A stretch of DNA of 64,000 nt from assembly GCA_945890895.1 (NCBI GenBank), contig CAMDDG010000004.1, positions 1 to 64,000 of the forward strand, written 5' to 3'. Shown piece after piece: positions 30,362-40,515 of this stretch. How positions within the stretch are numbered: position 1 is the stretch's first letter; each line of letters begins with the position of its first letter. Under the pieces are notes generated by a model. That model ran no database searches. It was given only the letters and a program-made list of their open reading frames with translations, and was not told the DNA's origin. A program made the translations under genes and the position numbers. Source of the DNA: Chitinophaga pinensis. Its GTDB lineage: Bacteria > Bacteroidota > Bacteroidia > NS11-12g > UBA955.

Positions 30362-31702
30362 ATGAAAATGGAACGAAGTTGGTTGAGTGATTCTTTGGAT
30401 TTGATTGCAAATCAAGATAAGGCATGCTTACTCCTTTCAAACGATTATCCAGACCCTTACGGTAAGTTTCATTGGATGTTGGGTTTGGGGAGCAAACAAG
30501 TGTTTCATACTCCACAAGCTTTAAATGAGTTTAACGGATTGGCATTTGGTCATATTAAGTATACGTTAAAATCAAACGATTTTTATCGTTCTTTTGGACA
30601 ACAAAATAAGGACTCCAAAACCCATTTAAATTCTAGTAAGGGGTACACTTCTGTTGAAGATGGTTCGAATTTTGGATTCTTTGAGCCCCTGTCTTGGATG
30701 GTGCAACCCAGGAAGGGTGATTTGATGTTTGGAGGAACTTGGATGAAACCCGTCGATTGGGAATGTGCCCGAAATTCCATCCCCCGAAAAAGTGATTTTC
30801 AGAAGTTAGTGGTTCCTGATTTAAAAAAGAGTGAGCAAAAATGGAGTTGGGACGCGCAAATTACGGAGGAGGATTACATTGGTACCGTAAATCAAATTCG
30901 CGAACACATTCGTCAAGGTCATTTTTACGAGATGAATTTCTGTGTTTCGTTTGAGCGCAATCAATCGTTGAATCCTTATTTGTTGTTTTATTTACTCAAT
31001 GAAGTATCGCCGAGTCCGTTTTCGGCATTGTATAAGTTCAACGATCAGATAGTATTATGTGCGAGTCCTGAGCGATTTTTAATTAAGGTGGGTGATGAAC
31101 TGATTAGTCAACCCATTAAAGGAACATTAAAACGCAATATTAATACCGATGTGGTGGATGTTTCACGGCTGAAAAATAGCGTAAAAGACCGCGCAGAGAA
31201 TATTATGATTGTGGATTTGGTTCGCAATGATTTGTCTAAAATTTGCGAAGTTGGTAGTGTGGAAGTCCCCGAATTATGCGGTATTCATTCGTTCTCCCAC
31301 GTTCATCAAATGATTTCAACCATAAAAGGGCGGTTACAAACGCATGTAGGGTTTGAACATATACTTGAGGCACTTTTTCCGATGGGAAGCATGACCGGTG
31401 CTCCAAAACTGGAAGTAATGAAGTACATAGATGAATTGGAGTCATTTGAACGTACTTTTTATTCGGGCTCTTTGGGTTATTGTTGGAACGGAGATTTCGA
31501 TTTGAATGTTGTAATTCGGAGTATTCAATACGATTTGGAACAAGAAAAAATTACGTACTGCGTGGGAGGTGCCATCACTTATGATAGCGTTGCAGAACAA
31601 GAATTTCAAGAATGCATTACCAAAGCGGCGGCAATTGCCGAAACGTTAAGCTTCGAACTTATAGCCAACACCCTTAACGGTAAAGATGAATCGGTCGTCT
31701 AA
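30362..31702 (+). CDS. pabB: Aminodeoxychorismate/anthranilate synthase component I
   Basis: Chorismate-binding motifs: SPERFL, PIKGTLKR, ENIMIVDLVRNDL, PMGSMTGAPK, YSGSLGY. Confidence 0.88.
   Translation: MKMERSWLSDSLDLIANQDKACLLLSNDYPDPYGKFHWMLGLGSKQVFHTPQALNEFNGLAFGHIKYTLKSNDFYRSFGQQNKDSKTHLNSSKGYTSVEDGSNFGFFEPLSWMVQPRKGDLMFGGTWMKPVDWECARNSIPRKSDFQKLVVPDLKKSEQKWSWDAQITEEDYIGTVNQIREHIRQGHFYEMNFCVSFERNQSLNPYLLFYLLNEVSPSPFSALYKFNDQIVLCASPERFLIKVGDELISQPIKGTLKRNINTDVVDVSRLKNSVKDRAENIMIVDLVRNDLSKICEVGSVEVPELCGIHSFSHVHQMISTIKGRLQTHVGFEHILEALFPMGSMTGAPKLEVMKYIDELESFERTFYSGSLGYCWNGDFDLNVVIRSIQYDLEQEKITYCVGGAITYDSVAEQEFQECITKAAAIAETLSFELIANTLNGKDESVV
30779..30789 (+). repeat. ATCCCCCGAAAA motif site 8
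   Basis: ATCCCCCGAAA in pabB. Confidence 0.9.
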
Positions 31703-32332
31703 TTTCTCACGAATTTTGCGAACGTGAACGTCAATAGTTCGGTCTACCACTAACACTTCATTTCCCCATACATTTTCAAGAATTTCATCGCGGGAAAATA
31801 CACGCCCAGGTTTACTTGCTAGGAAACTGAGAAGTTCGAATTCTTTACGAGGGAATTGCAATGATTTTCCTTGATATTCTACCATGAAACGCTCTCTGTC
31901 AATAACCAAATCTTCAAAATTAATTTTGATCATCTCTACTTCAGAGGTTGAACCTTGTCTGCGCAGAATCGCTTTGATTCTACTTAATAGAACACGTGAA
32001 CGAATCGGCTTTGCAATGTAATCATCGGCTCCAGCTTCAAAACCAGCTAATTCGGCGAATTCTTCGCTTCGCGCTGTTAAGAATACGATGGGAATGTCTT
32101 TGATACTTGCATCGTCTTTGATTAAACGACAAGCTTCCATACCGTCCATTACGGGCATCATTACATCCATTAAAATGAGGTCAGGCAACAATTTTTTTGC
32201 TTTTTCAATTGCTTGTTGTCCGTTTACCGCAACGTGAACTTCAAAACCTTCCTTATTTAGCGTGTGGCGAATAAGTTCGAGTATATCTTGCTCATCATCA
32301 ACGATTAATATCTTTTGACCTTTTTTAATCAT
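31646..32332 (-). CDS. OmpR/PhoB family response regulator (orphan here)
   Basis: ILIVDDEQD, MDVMMPVMDG, C-terminal winged helix IDVHVRKIREKL...VKGVGYKFE. Confidence 0.95.
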   Translation of the reverse strand: MIKKGQKILIVDDEQDILELIRHTLNKEGFEVHVAVNGQQAIEKAKKLLPDLILMDVMMPVMDGMEACRLIKDDASIKDIPIVFLTARSEEFAELAGFEAGADDYIAKPIRSRVLLSRIKAILRRQGSTSEVEMIKINFEDLVIDRERFMVEYQGKSLQFPRKEFELLSFLASKPGRVFSRDEILENVWGNEVLVVDRTIDVHVRKIREKLDDRFIFTVKGVGYKFEA

Positions 32333-32394
32333 GATGATACAAAATAATGACTTAAATGTCGCTCTTGTGTTAATCCAATATTAACAAGGTGTAA

Positions 32395-33753
32395 TCATTT
32401 CTTTTTGTCAGTTTTGCTTTTGCTATCCTTTTTATTGTTGGATTTCGCGGGATCTACTTTAATATCTGGAGTTTTATTTCCGTTTTCTGGGGATGCGGAT
32501 ACGTTTGAATTGGCATTTGTATTACCTTCAGTTGCAGCAGGTTGATCTGCAAATAGCTTAGCCAATACCATTTCCAATTCTGGACCTCTCAATCCTTTGG
32601 CCATAATTCGTCCGTCTTTGTCGATCAAATAAGTTTGTGGAATCGAGCTCACTTGGTACAATTGAGCAGCACTGCTTTGCCATCCTCTTAAATCACTTAC
32701 ATGCGGCCAAGTTAAACTATCTGCTTGGATGGCACCTTTCCAACGATTACCATCGTTATCTAAAGAAACACCTAAAATTTCAAATCCTTTGTAATGAAAG
32801 CGGCGATATAATTTACGCACATTTGGATTTTCTCTTCTACAAGGTCCACACCAACTAGCCCAAAAATCAATTAAAACCACTTTACCACGTAAAGAACTAA
32901 GCGATAAATCTTCACCATTTGGGGTTTTTAATGTGAAGTCGGGAGCAATGGCACCTTCCATTAATTTGGCTTCAGTATTGAATTGAGTTTCAATTTGCTG
33001 AGTATATTTCGAATTGGGGTCTGCTGCCTTTGCGCAATTTACCGCGTGTTGAAACATATCGAACCCTGGATTTTCTAAAGCACCGAAGCTAACCACAAAA
33101 TAAGGAATGAATCCTTTTTTCTGTTTAAGTGCCACTTCTTTAACAAAATTGTTACGTTGATTGGCCAAACGTTGGTATTCATTTCGCAATTCATCTGCTT
33201 GTGCCGCCCCGTCGGGTGTATTCGGGATACTCTGTGCTCTTTGTTCCAATCCTTTTACTTCCTTCAGAAACGAAGTATTCATGTCGAGCAACGATTTCAG
33301 TGTTTTACTGTCTTCCAATTCATCACCTTTAATTTGGTAATCTACAAAAGAACCCACCACCGACATATCAACATTTAATTTGGAGTTGTTATCTACAGCA
33401 AAATAAACAGACGCTTCTGGTCCCATTTGAAGTTGACAGAAAATCATTTCTTTGGTATTTCCTTTTAATTGGAAATTTCCTTTTTCATCGGTTCTGGTAC
33501 TATCAATGAATATTAATTTTGCCGGAGTTAGTTCCCATAAAACCAATAGGTTTTTCGGTGAGTTTTTTATATTTCCTTTAATAACGAATCCGTTTTCTAC
33601 CTTTTCCAAGGTGGATTTTGTTGGCGTAATTAAGTCATTAACCCATTGATTAAAGTCTTGTTTGATATCCGTAGCGCTTAGTTTATTGCAACTGAAATTG
33701 GTTGCAACAATTAAACCAAGGGTTAAAATAGCAAGTAAGTGGCGTTTCAACAT
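32395..33753 (-). CDS. TlpA-like thioredoxin-fold lipoprotein with DUF4369-like N-terminus
   Basis: WASWCGPCRRENPNVRKLY; lipobox TNFSC. Confidence 0.9.
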   Translation of the reverse strand: MLKRHLLAILTLGLIVATNFSCNKLSATDIKQDFNQWVNDLITPTKSTLEKVENGFVIKGNIKNSPKNLLVLWELTPAKLIFIDSTRTDEKGNFQLKGNTKEMIFCQLQMGPEASVYFAVDNNSKLNVDMSVVGSFVDYQIKGDELEDSKTLKSLLDMNTSFLKEVKGLEQRAQSIPNTPDGAAQADELRNEYQRLANQRNNFVKEVALKQKKGFIPYFVVSFGALENPGFDMFQHAVNCAKAADPNSKYTQQIETQFNTEAKLMEGAIAPDFTLKTPNGEDLSLSSLRGKVVLIDFWASWCGPCRRENPNVRKLYRRFHYKGFEILGVSLDNDGNRWKGAIQADSLTWPHVSDLRGWQSSAAQLYQVSSIPQTYLIDKDGRIMAKGLRGPELEMVLAKLFADQPAATEGNTNANSNVSASPENGNKTPDIKVDPAKSNNKKDSKSKTDKKK

Positions 33754-33758
33754 ATCCT

Positions 33759-33766
33759 CAAAGATA
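33759..33766 (-). promoter_or_regulatory. -7 box TATCTTTG, 5 nt upstream of TlpA-like ATG
   Basis: CAAAGATA on + strand. Confidence 0.55.
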
Positions 33767-34453
33767 CTAAATTGTTGTGAACTTCACGTCTCTTGGATCT
33801 ACAGCGTCTTGTATTCGATAATCGCCTATTCGCGTTCGACGAAGGGCTTTTAAATAGGATCCCGACTGCAAAGCTAAGCCAAAATCCCTCGAAATACTTC
33901 GGATGTAAGTTCCTTTGCTGCAAACGATTCTAAAATCTACTTCGGGCATTTCAATTCGGATTATTTCGAATTCGTAAATGGTAATTCGTTTGGATTTTAT
34001 TTCAGCGGTGCCGCCTTTTCGGGCAATTTCATAAGCACGTTTCCCATCGATTTTCACGGCCGAAAATAGGGGGGGAGTTTGGTCTTGTTCTCCAATAAAG
34101 GTTCCCGCTGTTTTACGAATCAAATCATCAGTGATATGATCGGTAGGAAAGGTTTGATCCGTTTCTGTTTCTAAATCAAAACTGGGGGTGGTTTCACCAA
34201 TAAAAAAGGTTCCGGTATATTCTTTTTCTTGAGCTTGGATGCTCTCAATGGTTTTTGTTTTTTTGCCCGTACAAACTATGAGTAAACCGGTTGCCAACGG
34301 ATCTAATGTACCAGCGTGTCCAATTTTTTTAGCTTTTAAAACGTATTTGGCTTTTTTTACCGCCTGGAAGGAAGTCCAGCCGAAAGGTTTATCAATTAAT
34401 ATAACTTCTGCTGGTTCTGGAATGGGCTGATTGGTGTGAATAGGTTTATCCAT
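33767..34453 (-). CDS. truB: tRNA pseudouridine(55) synthase
   Basis: DKPFGWTSFQAVKKAK, GHAGTLDPLATGLL. Confidence 0.97.
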   Translation of the reverse strand: MDKPIHTNQPIPEPAEVILIDKPFGWTSFQAVKKAKYVLKAKKIGHAGTLDPLATGLLIVCTGKKTKTIESIQAQEKEYTGTFFIGETTPSFDLETETDQTFPTDHITDDLIRKTAGTFIGEQDQTPPLFSAVKIDGKRAYEIARKGGTAEIKSKRITIYEFEIIRIEMPEVDFRIVCSKGTYIRSISRDFGLALQSGSYLKALRRTRIGDYRIQDAVDPRDVKFTTI

Positions 34454-34455
34454 GT

Positions 34456-36471
34456 TTAATAAATCACCACTTTTTGAGTCCCCACCAATTGTTCACCTCT
34501 CCACAATCGAATTAAATATGTGCCTGCAGAATAATTCCGCGTGTGCACTCGGTAAACATGCACTCCTTCTAAGGTATAAAATTCGAATGAACCGGGTTGA
34601 TATATTCCGCCGGATTCATCCCCCGAAAAAGATAAACCCGAAACTCTGTTTTTGTCAGGGCCTTTGCCATCAATAGCATAAATTTCACCGCGCAATACTT
34701 CCGGAGTTTTACTCATCCATTCGATATTGAAATAACCTTGGTCGGATGGAACTGGGAATACTTTTAAATCCTGGACATTGGCTGTATGCAACTTGTCCGT
34801 GATTCGCACACGAGAAACGAAATTATTCATTTCGTTGTTTTTCCCGTAGCTGCCAATTAAGTAAAAAACACCCGGTTCGTTGTATTTCCATTGAATTCCT
34901 TCATAATCGCCCCAACGTTGTTCATCCGGACCTAATATATTGTATGAAATTCGGGATTCACCTGCTTTTAGAGGGATAAATTTGGAGTATTCGCCATAGC
35001 GATTTTGGTAAAACATACCGAAGCCGGGCATGTGCCAGCGACTGCTGTAAACGGCTGTGCTGATCATACTGGGGTCGTTATCTTCCATTCCTGCGAATGC
35101 CATGGCTGGATATCCAAACTCCAGAGTATCATCCGAATATAACTTAGATTTAACCACCGGTAGATCTTCATCAATATGGTAAATATGACTGTGCATGATG
35201 TGCGCTTGCATGGTTTTGAAATTCAAGCAATTTTGCATGAATTGTATTTGATTTCCATTGCGAATGGCAGTCAATACTCGAGCATCGTTGGTTCTTAATT
35301 TGAATTTTACAGCACTATCAGGTTTTGTTTTGTAAAAGCTATCCGGTTGCATGGCGCTGCTCGGAAAACCATATTCCATATTGGATTTTAATACCTTCAG
35401 TTCATAGGTTGCAATTCCACTTTTTTGCGTGTTGGTAATGCGATGCATAAATACCGTATCGTTGCGTTCTGCATAAGGACGAACACTCAAGAAATAATTG
35501 TCAGTACCATCTGGCCAGGGACCATTTTGCACAGGACAGATGCTCCAAATGCTCACTCCTTGGTGTTTAATGCCGTTAAAGAAATTGGTGCGAAGAGTCT
35601 GTCCTGCGAAACCATCTTCCTTTCTTAATTGCCAAATTACAGCCTCACGGAAACCTTCCTCCCAACTGCTGCCATTGGCCAAAAGATTCACGGTAAAAAA
35701 CAGATCTTCTTTGGTTTGGCTTACAATGGGATAATCGCTCCAAACGGTGTCTTGTATAGGTTTACCGGGTATTTTGTATACGTTCCAAGGTTTTGTAGGG
35801 TCGTTTGATTGTGAAAATGCCACTACAATAAAACTGGTTTTATCCGTAGTCCCGTGCATATACAATACCATATAACGATCGGCATAAGGATCATACATTA
35901 CCCGTGGATCGTAGATTCGGGTTAAGGTTGGGATATTATCAACTTTATTTTGAGTACTGGGAAAAAATTGAAGAGACCAAAGTTTCAGTACCTTCCCTGT
36001 ATCATCGTGAACGCGAATGGTGGTATTCATCACAGAGATGAACTTGCCATCGTTTCCTACGGCCACATGGTTGTCGTTGGGTGTTCCGCTTCCCGCTCTA
36101 CCATCAAATTGTTCTTCGATGATGGGTTTTAGGGTTTCGGGGGATGTTTTGGGCGACCCGAATGCCGCACGTTTGTACACCGTGTTTTTAGTTAGTGCAT
36201 CGCGCTTGGCATCGATTTTTTTTCTTAACGGATGGTTGATTGCGCCGGGCTCGGGCATAACTTCGTGATTTTCGCGTTCTGGTTCTACCCAAATATCGGG
36301 TACCGTACTGGGATCGAAAACATGTGCTTTAGGAAATTCGATATTTCGAATAATGTTTACTTCATTATTCGGATTTTTGTGTTGATTGGTCGTATTTTTT
36401 ATTTGAGCATTGGAAAATGATAAGCTCAATGTAGTCAATAGGATACAAGCCAAATTTTTCATTTGATTCAT
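34456..36471 (-). CDS. Secreted protein with T9SS type A-like C-terminal sorting domain
   Basis: Signal peptide; C-terminus KVFPVPSDQGYFNIEW...AGTYLIRLWRGEQLVGTQKVVIY. Confidence 0.75.
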   Translation of the reverse strand: MNQMKNLACILLTTLSLSFSNAQIKNTTNQHKNPNNEVNIIRNIEFPKAHVFDPSTVPDIWVEPERENHEVMPEPGAINHPLRKKIDAKRDALTKNTVYKRAAFGSPKTSPETLKPIIEEQFDGRAGSGTPNDNHVAVGNDGKFISVMNTTIRVHDDTGKVLKLWSLQFFPSTQNKVDNIPTLTRIYDPRVMYDPYADRYMVLYMHGTTDKTSFIVVAFSQSNDPTKPWNVYKIPGKPIQDTVWSDYPIVSQTKEDLFFTVNLLANGSSWEEGFREAVIWQLRKEDGFAGQTLRTNFFNGIKHQGVSIWSICPVQNGPWPDGTDNYFLSVRPYAERNDTVFMHRITNTQKSGIATYELKVLKSNMEYGFPSSAMQPDSFYKTKPDSAVKFKLRTNDARVLTAIRNGNQIQFMQNCLNFKTMQAHIMHSHIYHIDEDLPVVKSKLYSDDTLEFGYPAMAFAGMEDNDPSMISTAVYSSRWHMPGFGMFYQNRYGEYSKFIPLKAGESRISYNILGPDEQRWGDYEGIQWKYNEPGVFYLIGSYGKNNEMNNFVSRVRITDKLHTANVQDLKVFPVPSDQGYFNIEWMSKTPEVLRGEIYAIDGKGPDKNRVSGLSFSGDESGGIYQPGSFEFYTLEGVHVYRVHTRNYSAGTYLIRLWRGEQLVGTQKVVIY
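34618..34628 (+). repeat. ATCCCCCGAAAA motif site 9
   Basis: ATCCCCCGAAA in T9SS sorting-domain insertion, antisense. Confidence 0.9.
36135..36145 (-). repeat. ATCCCCCGAAAA motif site 10
   Basis: TTTCGGGGGAT. Confidence 0.9.
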
Positions 36472-36496
36472 GGTTTTATTATTGATTCGCCCTAAC

Positions 36497-36507
36497 ATCC
36501 CCCGAAA
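36497..36507 (+). repeat. ATCCCCCGAAAA motif site 11 (intergenic)
   Basis: ATCCCCCGAAA upstream of ORF 34456-36471. Confidence 0.9.
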
Positions 36508-36552
36508 AAAGGAACGAAAGGGGCTACTAATTTAAAAAAATAAACAAAAGGA

Positions 36553-37584
36553 TTACCAAATATTCACTTCGAATTCCAAAACGATTCCAAATTTATCATG
36601 TATATCCGTCTGAATTTCACGGGCCAAAGAGGAAATTTCTTCCCCTTTTCCGCCACCAAAATGAACTAGAACTAATGCCTGTTTTTCATGCACGCCAACA
36701 TTTCCCTTTTTAAATCCTTTCCATCCCGCAGTTTCTATGAGCCATCCTGCAGCAACTTTAACATGCGTTTCATCTACGGGAAACCATTTGATTTCGGGAT
36801 ACTTAAGTTGAGCCGCTTTGAAAATATCCATTTCAACCACGGGATTCTTAAAAAATGAACCCGAATTTCCGAGTACTGCTGGATCTGGAAGTTTTGATCG
36901 TCTGATGGCAATAACAGCGTTGCTTACATCGGCAATGGTGGGTTGAGAAACATTTTGCTGCTTCAACTCGTGCTGAATATCGCCGTAGTTAAGTTTTAAT
37001 TCGTGGTTGATTTTACTCAAATGAAATGTAACCGAGGTAACGATTAAATGTTTGTATTCCGCTCGTTTGAATATACTGTCGCGGTAACCAAAGCGACAAT
37101 CTTCATTACTTAAAATTACAAATTCACCGGAAGTGGTATCGAAAACACGCACAGAAACAATTTTATCTTTAACCTCAATCCCATAGGCACCAATGTTTTG
37201 AATTGGCGATGCACCAACACAACCGGGTATTAAACTTAGATTTTCCAATCCCCCCCAATTGTTTTTTACGCAATGTAATACAGTTTGGTGCCAGTTTTCT
37301 CCTGCACCGAAGGTGATGTCGATGGAATGTTCGTCTTCGGATTCCATCCAATGTCCCATTAAACGATTCAAAAGAATTCCACCGGAGTAATTTCGCGTGA
37401 GAAGGATGTTTGAACCCCCGCCAATTACTCTAAAATGATTATCAAAAAAATCTTCGGCGTACAATTCTAACAGATCGGTTTCGTTGTGAATTTCGATCAA
37501 ATGACTGCATTGTACATCGAAGCCGAATGTGTTGTATTTTTTAAGGGAAGCATTTTTAATTGGATTCACAATGCAAAATAACAA
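36553..37584 (-). CDS. murB: UDP-N-acetylenolpyruvoylglucosamine reductase
   Basis: IGGGSNILLT, IPGCVGASPIQNIGAYG, GNSGSFFKNP. Confidence 0.95.
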   Translation of the reverse strand: MLFCIVNPIKNASLKKYNTFGFDVQCSHLIEIHNETDLLELYAEDFFDNHFRVIGGGSNILLTRNYSGGILLNRLMGHWMESEDEHSIDITFGAGENWHQTVLHCVKNNWGGLENLSLIPGCVGASPIQNIGAYGIEVKDKIVSVRVFDTTSGEFVILSNEDCRFGYRDSIFKRAEYKHLIVTSVTFHLSKINHELKLNYGDIQHELKQQNVSQPTIADVSNAVIAIRRSKLPDPAVLGNSGSFFKNPVVEMDIFKAAQLKYPEIKWFPVDETHVKVAAGWLIETAGWKGFKKGNVGVHEKQALVLVHFGGGKGEEISSLAREIQTDIHDKFGIVLEFEVNIW

Positions 37585-37680
37585 ATTAAAACGCAGGGTA
37601 AGGAATTAAAATCAAGTATGCTTGAGGAAATTCTTGGAAGTATTGAGATTTTTTCAATTTCTAGAAAACCAAAATAGTCA

Positions 37681-37688
37681 TATGTTTG
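37681..37688 (+). promoter_or_regulatory. -7 box TATGTTTG upstream of crtZ-crtI-crtB
   Basis: 14 nt upstream of crtZ ATG. Confidence 0.5.
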
Positions 37689-37702
37689 TTTAACTTATTA
37701 CT

Positions 37703-38158
37703 ATGGAAGTTTTAGCAAATGTTGGAGTTTTGTTGTTCTTCTTCTTTTTTATGGAAGGCTTTGCTTGGTTCACACATAAATACATTATGCATGGATTTAT
37801 GTGGATTTGGCATGAGAGTCATCATAAGCCGAGAAAAGGAGCATTTGAACTCAATGATTTATTTGGATTTATGTTCGCTATTCCGTCTATTGTATTGATT
37901 GTATTGGGTGCAGAAAATCAAGACTGGCGGATGTTTGCGGGTTTAGGAATTGCGCTTTACGGTTTTGCTTATTTTTTGGTTCACGACGTGTTTGTTCACC
38001 AAAGAATTAAGTGGTTGAAAACAACTGATATTCCGTATTTCAGAGCTATGAGAATGACGCACCATTTGCACCATGCTGTACATTCTAAACAGGGAGCAGA
38101 AGCATTCGGCTTCTTGTTTGTTCTACCAAAGTATTATAAAAGATTCAACAATAAGTAA
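37703..38158 (+). CDS. crtZ: Beta-carotene hydroxylase (fatty acid hydroxylase superfamily)
   Basis: HKYIMHG, HESHHKPRKG, HHLHHAVHS histidine motifs; carotenoid cluster context. Confidence 0.9.
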   Translation: MEVLANVGVLLFFFFFMEGFAWFTHKYIMHGFMWIWHESHHKPRKGAFELNDLFGFMFAIPSIVLIVLGAENQDWRMFAGLGIALYGFAYFLVHDVFVHQRIKWLKTTDIPYFRAMRMTHHLHHAVHSKQGAEAFGFLFVLPKYYKRFNNK

Positions 38159-38160
38159 AA

Positions 38161-39645
38161 ATGGGAAATAAAAAAGTCATCCTTGTAGGTGCAGGCTTAG
38201 GTTCTTTAGCTTCGGCTCTCAGATTGTCGTATGCTGGTTATCAAGTGGAAATCTTGGAGAAACAGACTACAGCTGGTGGGAGGTTGAATATTCTTCAAAA
38301 AGATGGTTTTACTTTTGATGTAGGCCCATCCTTTTTTTCTATGAGCTATGAGTTCGTAGAGCTTTTTGAGAGTATTGGAGAACCCATTCCTTTTGAGTTG
38401 AATGAGTTGAATCCTCTTTACACAGTCAATATTGCTGGTTCAGACCGAGTGTTTCAGATTTACAAAGACTTGGACAAATTGGCTAATGAATTTAAAGGAT
38501 TGGAAAATGACTTTGAGACCAAGGTAAGAGCTTATCTCAAAGGAGCAAAAGAAATATTCCACGATACCGAATATAAAGTAGTTAAAAAGAATTTTGACTC
38601 CATTGTGGGTTTTATTGCCTCTATGGCAACAGTTCCAATGAAACATCTTCCCAAATTATTCAGAACTTTTTGGCAAGAACTTGAACGCCATTTTGATTCA
38701 GAAGAGGTGAAAATTATCTTTTCGTTGGTAGCTTTCTTTTTAGGTGCTACGCCTTTCAATACTCCATCGGTGTATAATCTATTGAATTATACCGAATTGG
38801 AGCACGATGGATATTGGAATGTAAAAGGAGGAATGTATAAAATTGTAGAAGGAATATTGCCGTTATTAGAAAAGAAGGGGGTTAAAATTCACTACAATAC
38901 TGAGGTTAAATCCGTGAACTATAACAAAACTAAAATGGAATCTGTAGTGGACCAAAATGGAAAATCATGGACTGCCGATCTTTTTATTATTAACGCGGAT
39001 GCTGCTTGGTTTAGAGGACATTTTTTAAATCGTAAAAAATTCACCGAAGAAAAATTGGACGCTTTAGAGTGGACATTAGCACCATTCACCATTTATTTAG
39101 GTGTAAAGGGTACGATTCCAGGTATCCATCATCATAACTACTTTTTAGGAGATAATTTTAGAGATTACGCTGATACCATTTTTAGAAGTTCTGTTGCTCC
39201 TAAGAAGCCCTATTATTATGTAAATGTTGCAAGCAAAAGCAATCCGAATTGTGCACCTGAAAATTGTGAGAATTTGTTTATTTTATGTCCTGTGCCAGAT
39301 ATGCGAGTTAAACCTAATTGGGATGACGCAGAAGAACTAGCAAATGAAATCATTGATGATTTATCCAAGCGTGTAGGATTTGATATTCAAAACAATATTC
39401 TTACCAAAACTGTTTACACACCCATCGAATGGAAAAACATGTTCAACTTATACAAGGGTAGCGGTTTGGGATTGGCTCACGGATTAAATCAAATCGGAGC
39501 TTTCCGTCCCTCAAATAAGGATGAAGAATTAAGTAACCTATATTATGTAGGTGCTAGCACTACTCCTGGAACTGGACTTCCTATTGTTGTAATTGGGTCG
39601 AAATTGATTCAAGAAAGAATTTTAAAAGACCACCCCAATACTTAA
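38161..39645 (+). CDS. crtI: Phytoene desaturase
   Basis: VGAGLGSLASALRLSYAGYQVEILEK, GGRL, C-terminal YYVGASTTPGTGLPIVVIGSKL. Confidence 0.9.
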   Translation: MGNKKVILVGAGLGSLASALRLSYAGYQVEILEKQTTAGGRLNILQKDGFTFDVGPSFFSMSYEFVELFESIGEPIPFELNELNPLYTVNIAGSDRVFQIYKDLDKLANEFKGLENDFETKVRAYLKGAKEIFHDTEYKVVKKNFDSIVGFIASMATVPMKHLPKLFRTFWQELERHFDSEEVKIIFSLVAFFLGATPFNTPSVYNLLNYTELEHDGYWNVKGGMYKIVEGILPLLEKKGVKIHYNTEVKSVNYNKTKMESVVDQNGKSWTADLFIINADAAWFRGHFLNRKKFTEEKLDALEWTLAPFTIYLGVKGTIPGIHHHNYFLGDNFRDYADTIFRSSVAPKKPYYYVNVASKSNPNCAPENCENLFILCPVPDMRVKPNWDDAEELANEIIDDLSKRVGFDIQNNILTKTVYTPIEWKNMFNLYKGSGLGLAHGLNQIGAFRPSNKDEELSNLYYVGASTTPGTGLPIVVIGSKLIQERILKDHPNT

Positions 39646-39669
39646 ATCAAAACATAAACCCACAAGAAA

Positions 39670-40512
39670 ATGAGTATTCAACTGTTTGACAAAACATCAA
39701 AAGAGATCAGCAGAAAAGTTTCGTTGAATTATTCAACGAGTTTTTCACTCGGGATACGATTGTTAGCCAAAGAATACCGCTGGGCGGTGTTTGCAACATA
39801 CGGATTCGTGCGTTTGGCCGATGAAATTGTAGATACATTTCATACTTTTAATAAAGAACGATTATTAAAGGACTTTAAATTTCAAACTTATCAAGCCATT
39901 GAGGAAGGTATAAGTACGAATCCAGTATTACATTCATTTCAGCTCGCAGCAAACCAATTCGGTATAACCCATGATTTAATTGAACCATTCTTCAACAGTA
40001 TGGAAGAAGACCTAAATAAGCAATCGCATGATGAAACGTCTTACAACGATTACATTTATGGTTCTGCAGAGGTTGTAGGATTGATGTGTTTAAAGATTTT
40101 CTGTAAAGGAGACACTATTTTGTATCAATCGTTGTTGCCGTATGCTCGCAGCTTAGGTGCGGCATTTCAAAAGGTGAATTTCTTGAGAGATATACGTAGC
40201 GATGTTGAAGAACGAGGACGCGTTTATTTCCCAGGAGTTGATTTTGAATGCTTTACAGAACACGACAAAATGAATATTATTCAAGAAGTTAAGAAAGATT
40301 TTGAACATGCATATAAAGGAATCATACAACTTCCTATGGGTTGCCGTTCGGGTGTTTATACAGCGTATATCTATTATTTAAAACTTTTAGAAAAGATCGA
40401 ACGCACAACGGCTGCAGAAATCATGAATCAGCGTATTCGTATTCCGAATTCCCAAAAAATAGTGTTGCTAGCAGAGAGTTTTGTACGTGAAAAGTTAATG
40501 CCAACTTCCTAA
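39670..40512 (+). CDS. crtB: Phytoene synthase
   Basis: FATYGFVRLADEIVDT, KVNFLRDIRSDVEERGRVYFP. Confidence 0.93.
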   Translation: MSIQLFDKTSKEISRKVSLNYSTSFSLGIRLLAKEYRWAVFATYGFVRLADEIVDTFHTFNKERLLKDFKFQTYQAIEEGISTNPVLHSFQLAANQFGITHDLIEPFFNSMEEDLNKQSHDETSYNDYIYGSAEVVGLMCLKIFCKGDTILYQSLLPYARSLGAAFQKVNFLRDIRSDVEERGRVYFPGVDFECFTEHDKMNIIQEVKKDFEHAYKGIIQLPMGCRSGVYTAYIYYLKLLEKIERTTAAEIMNQRIRIPNSQKIVLLAESFVREKLMPTS

Positions 40513-40515
40513 TTT

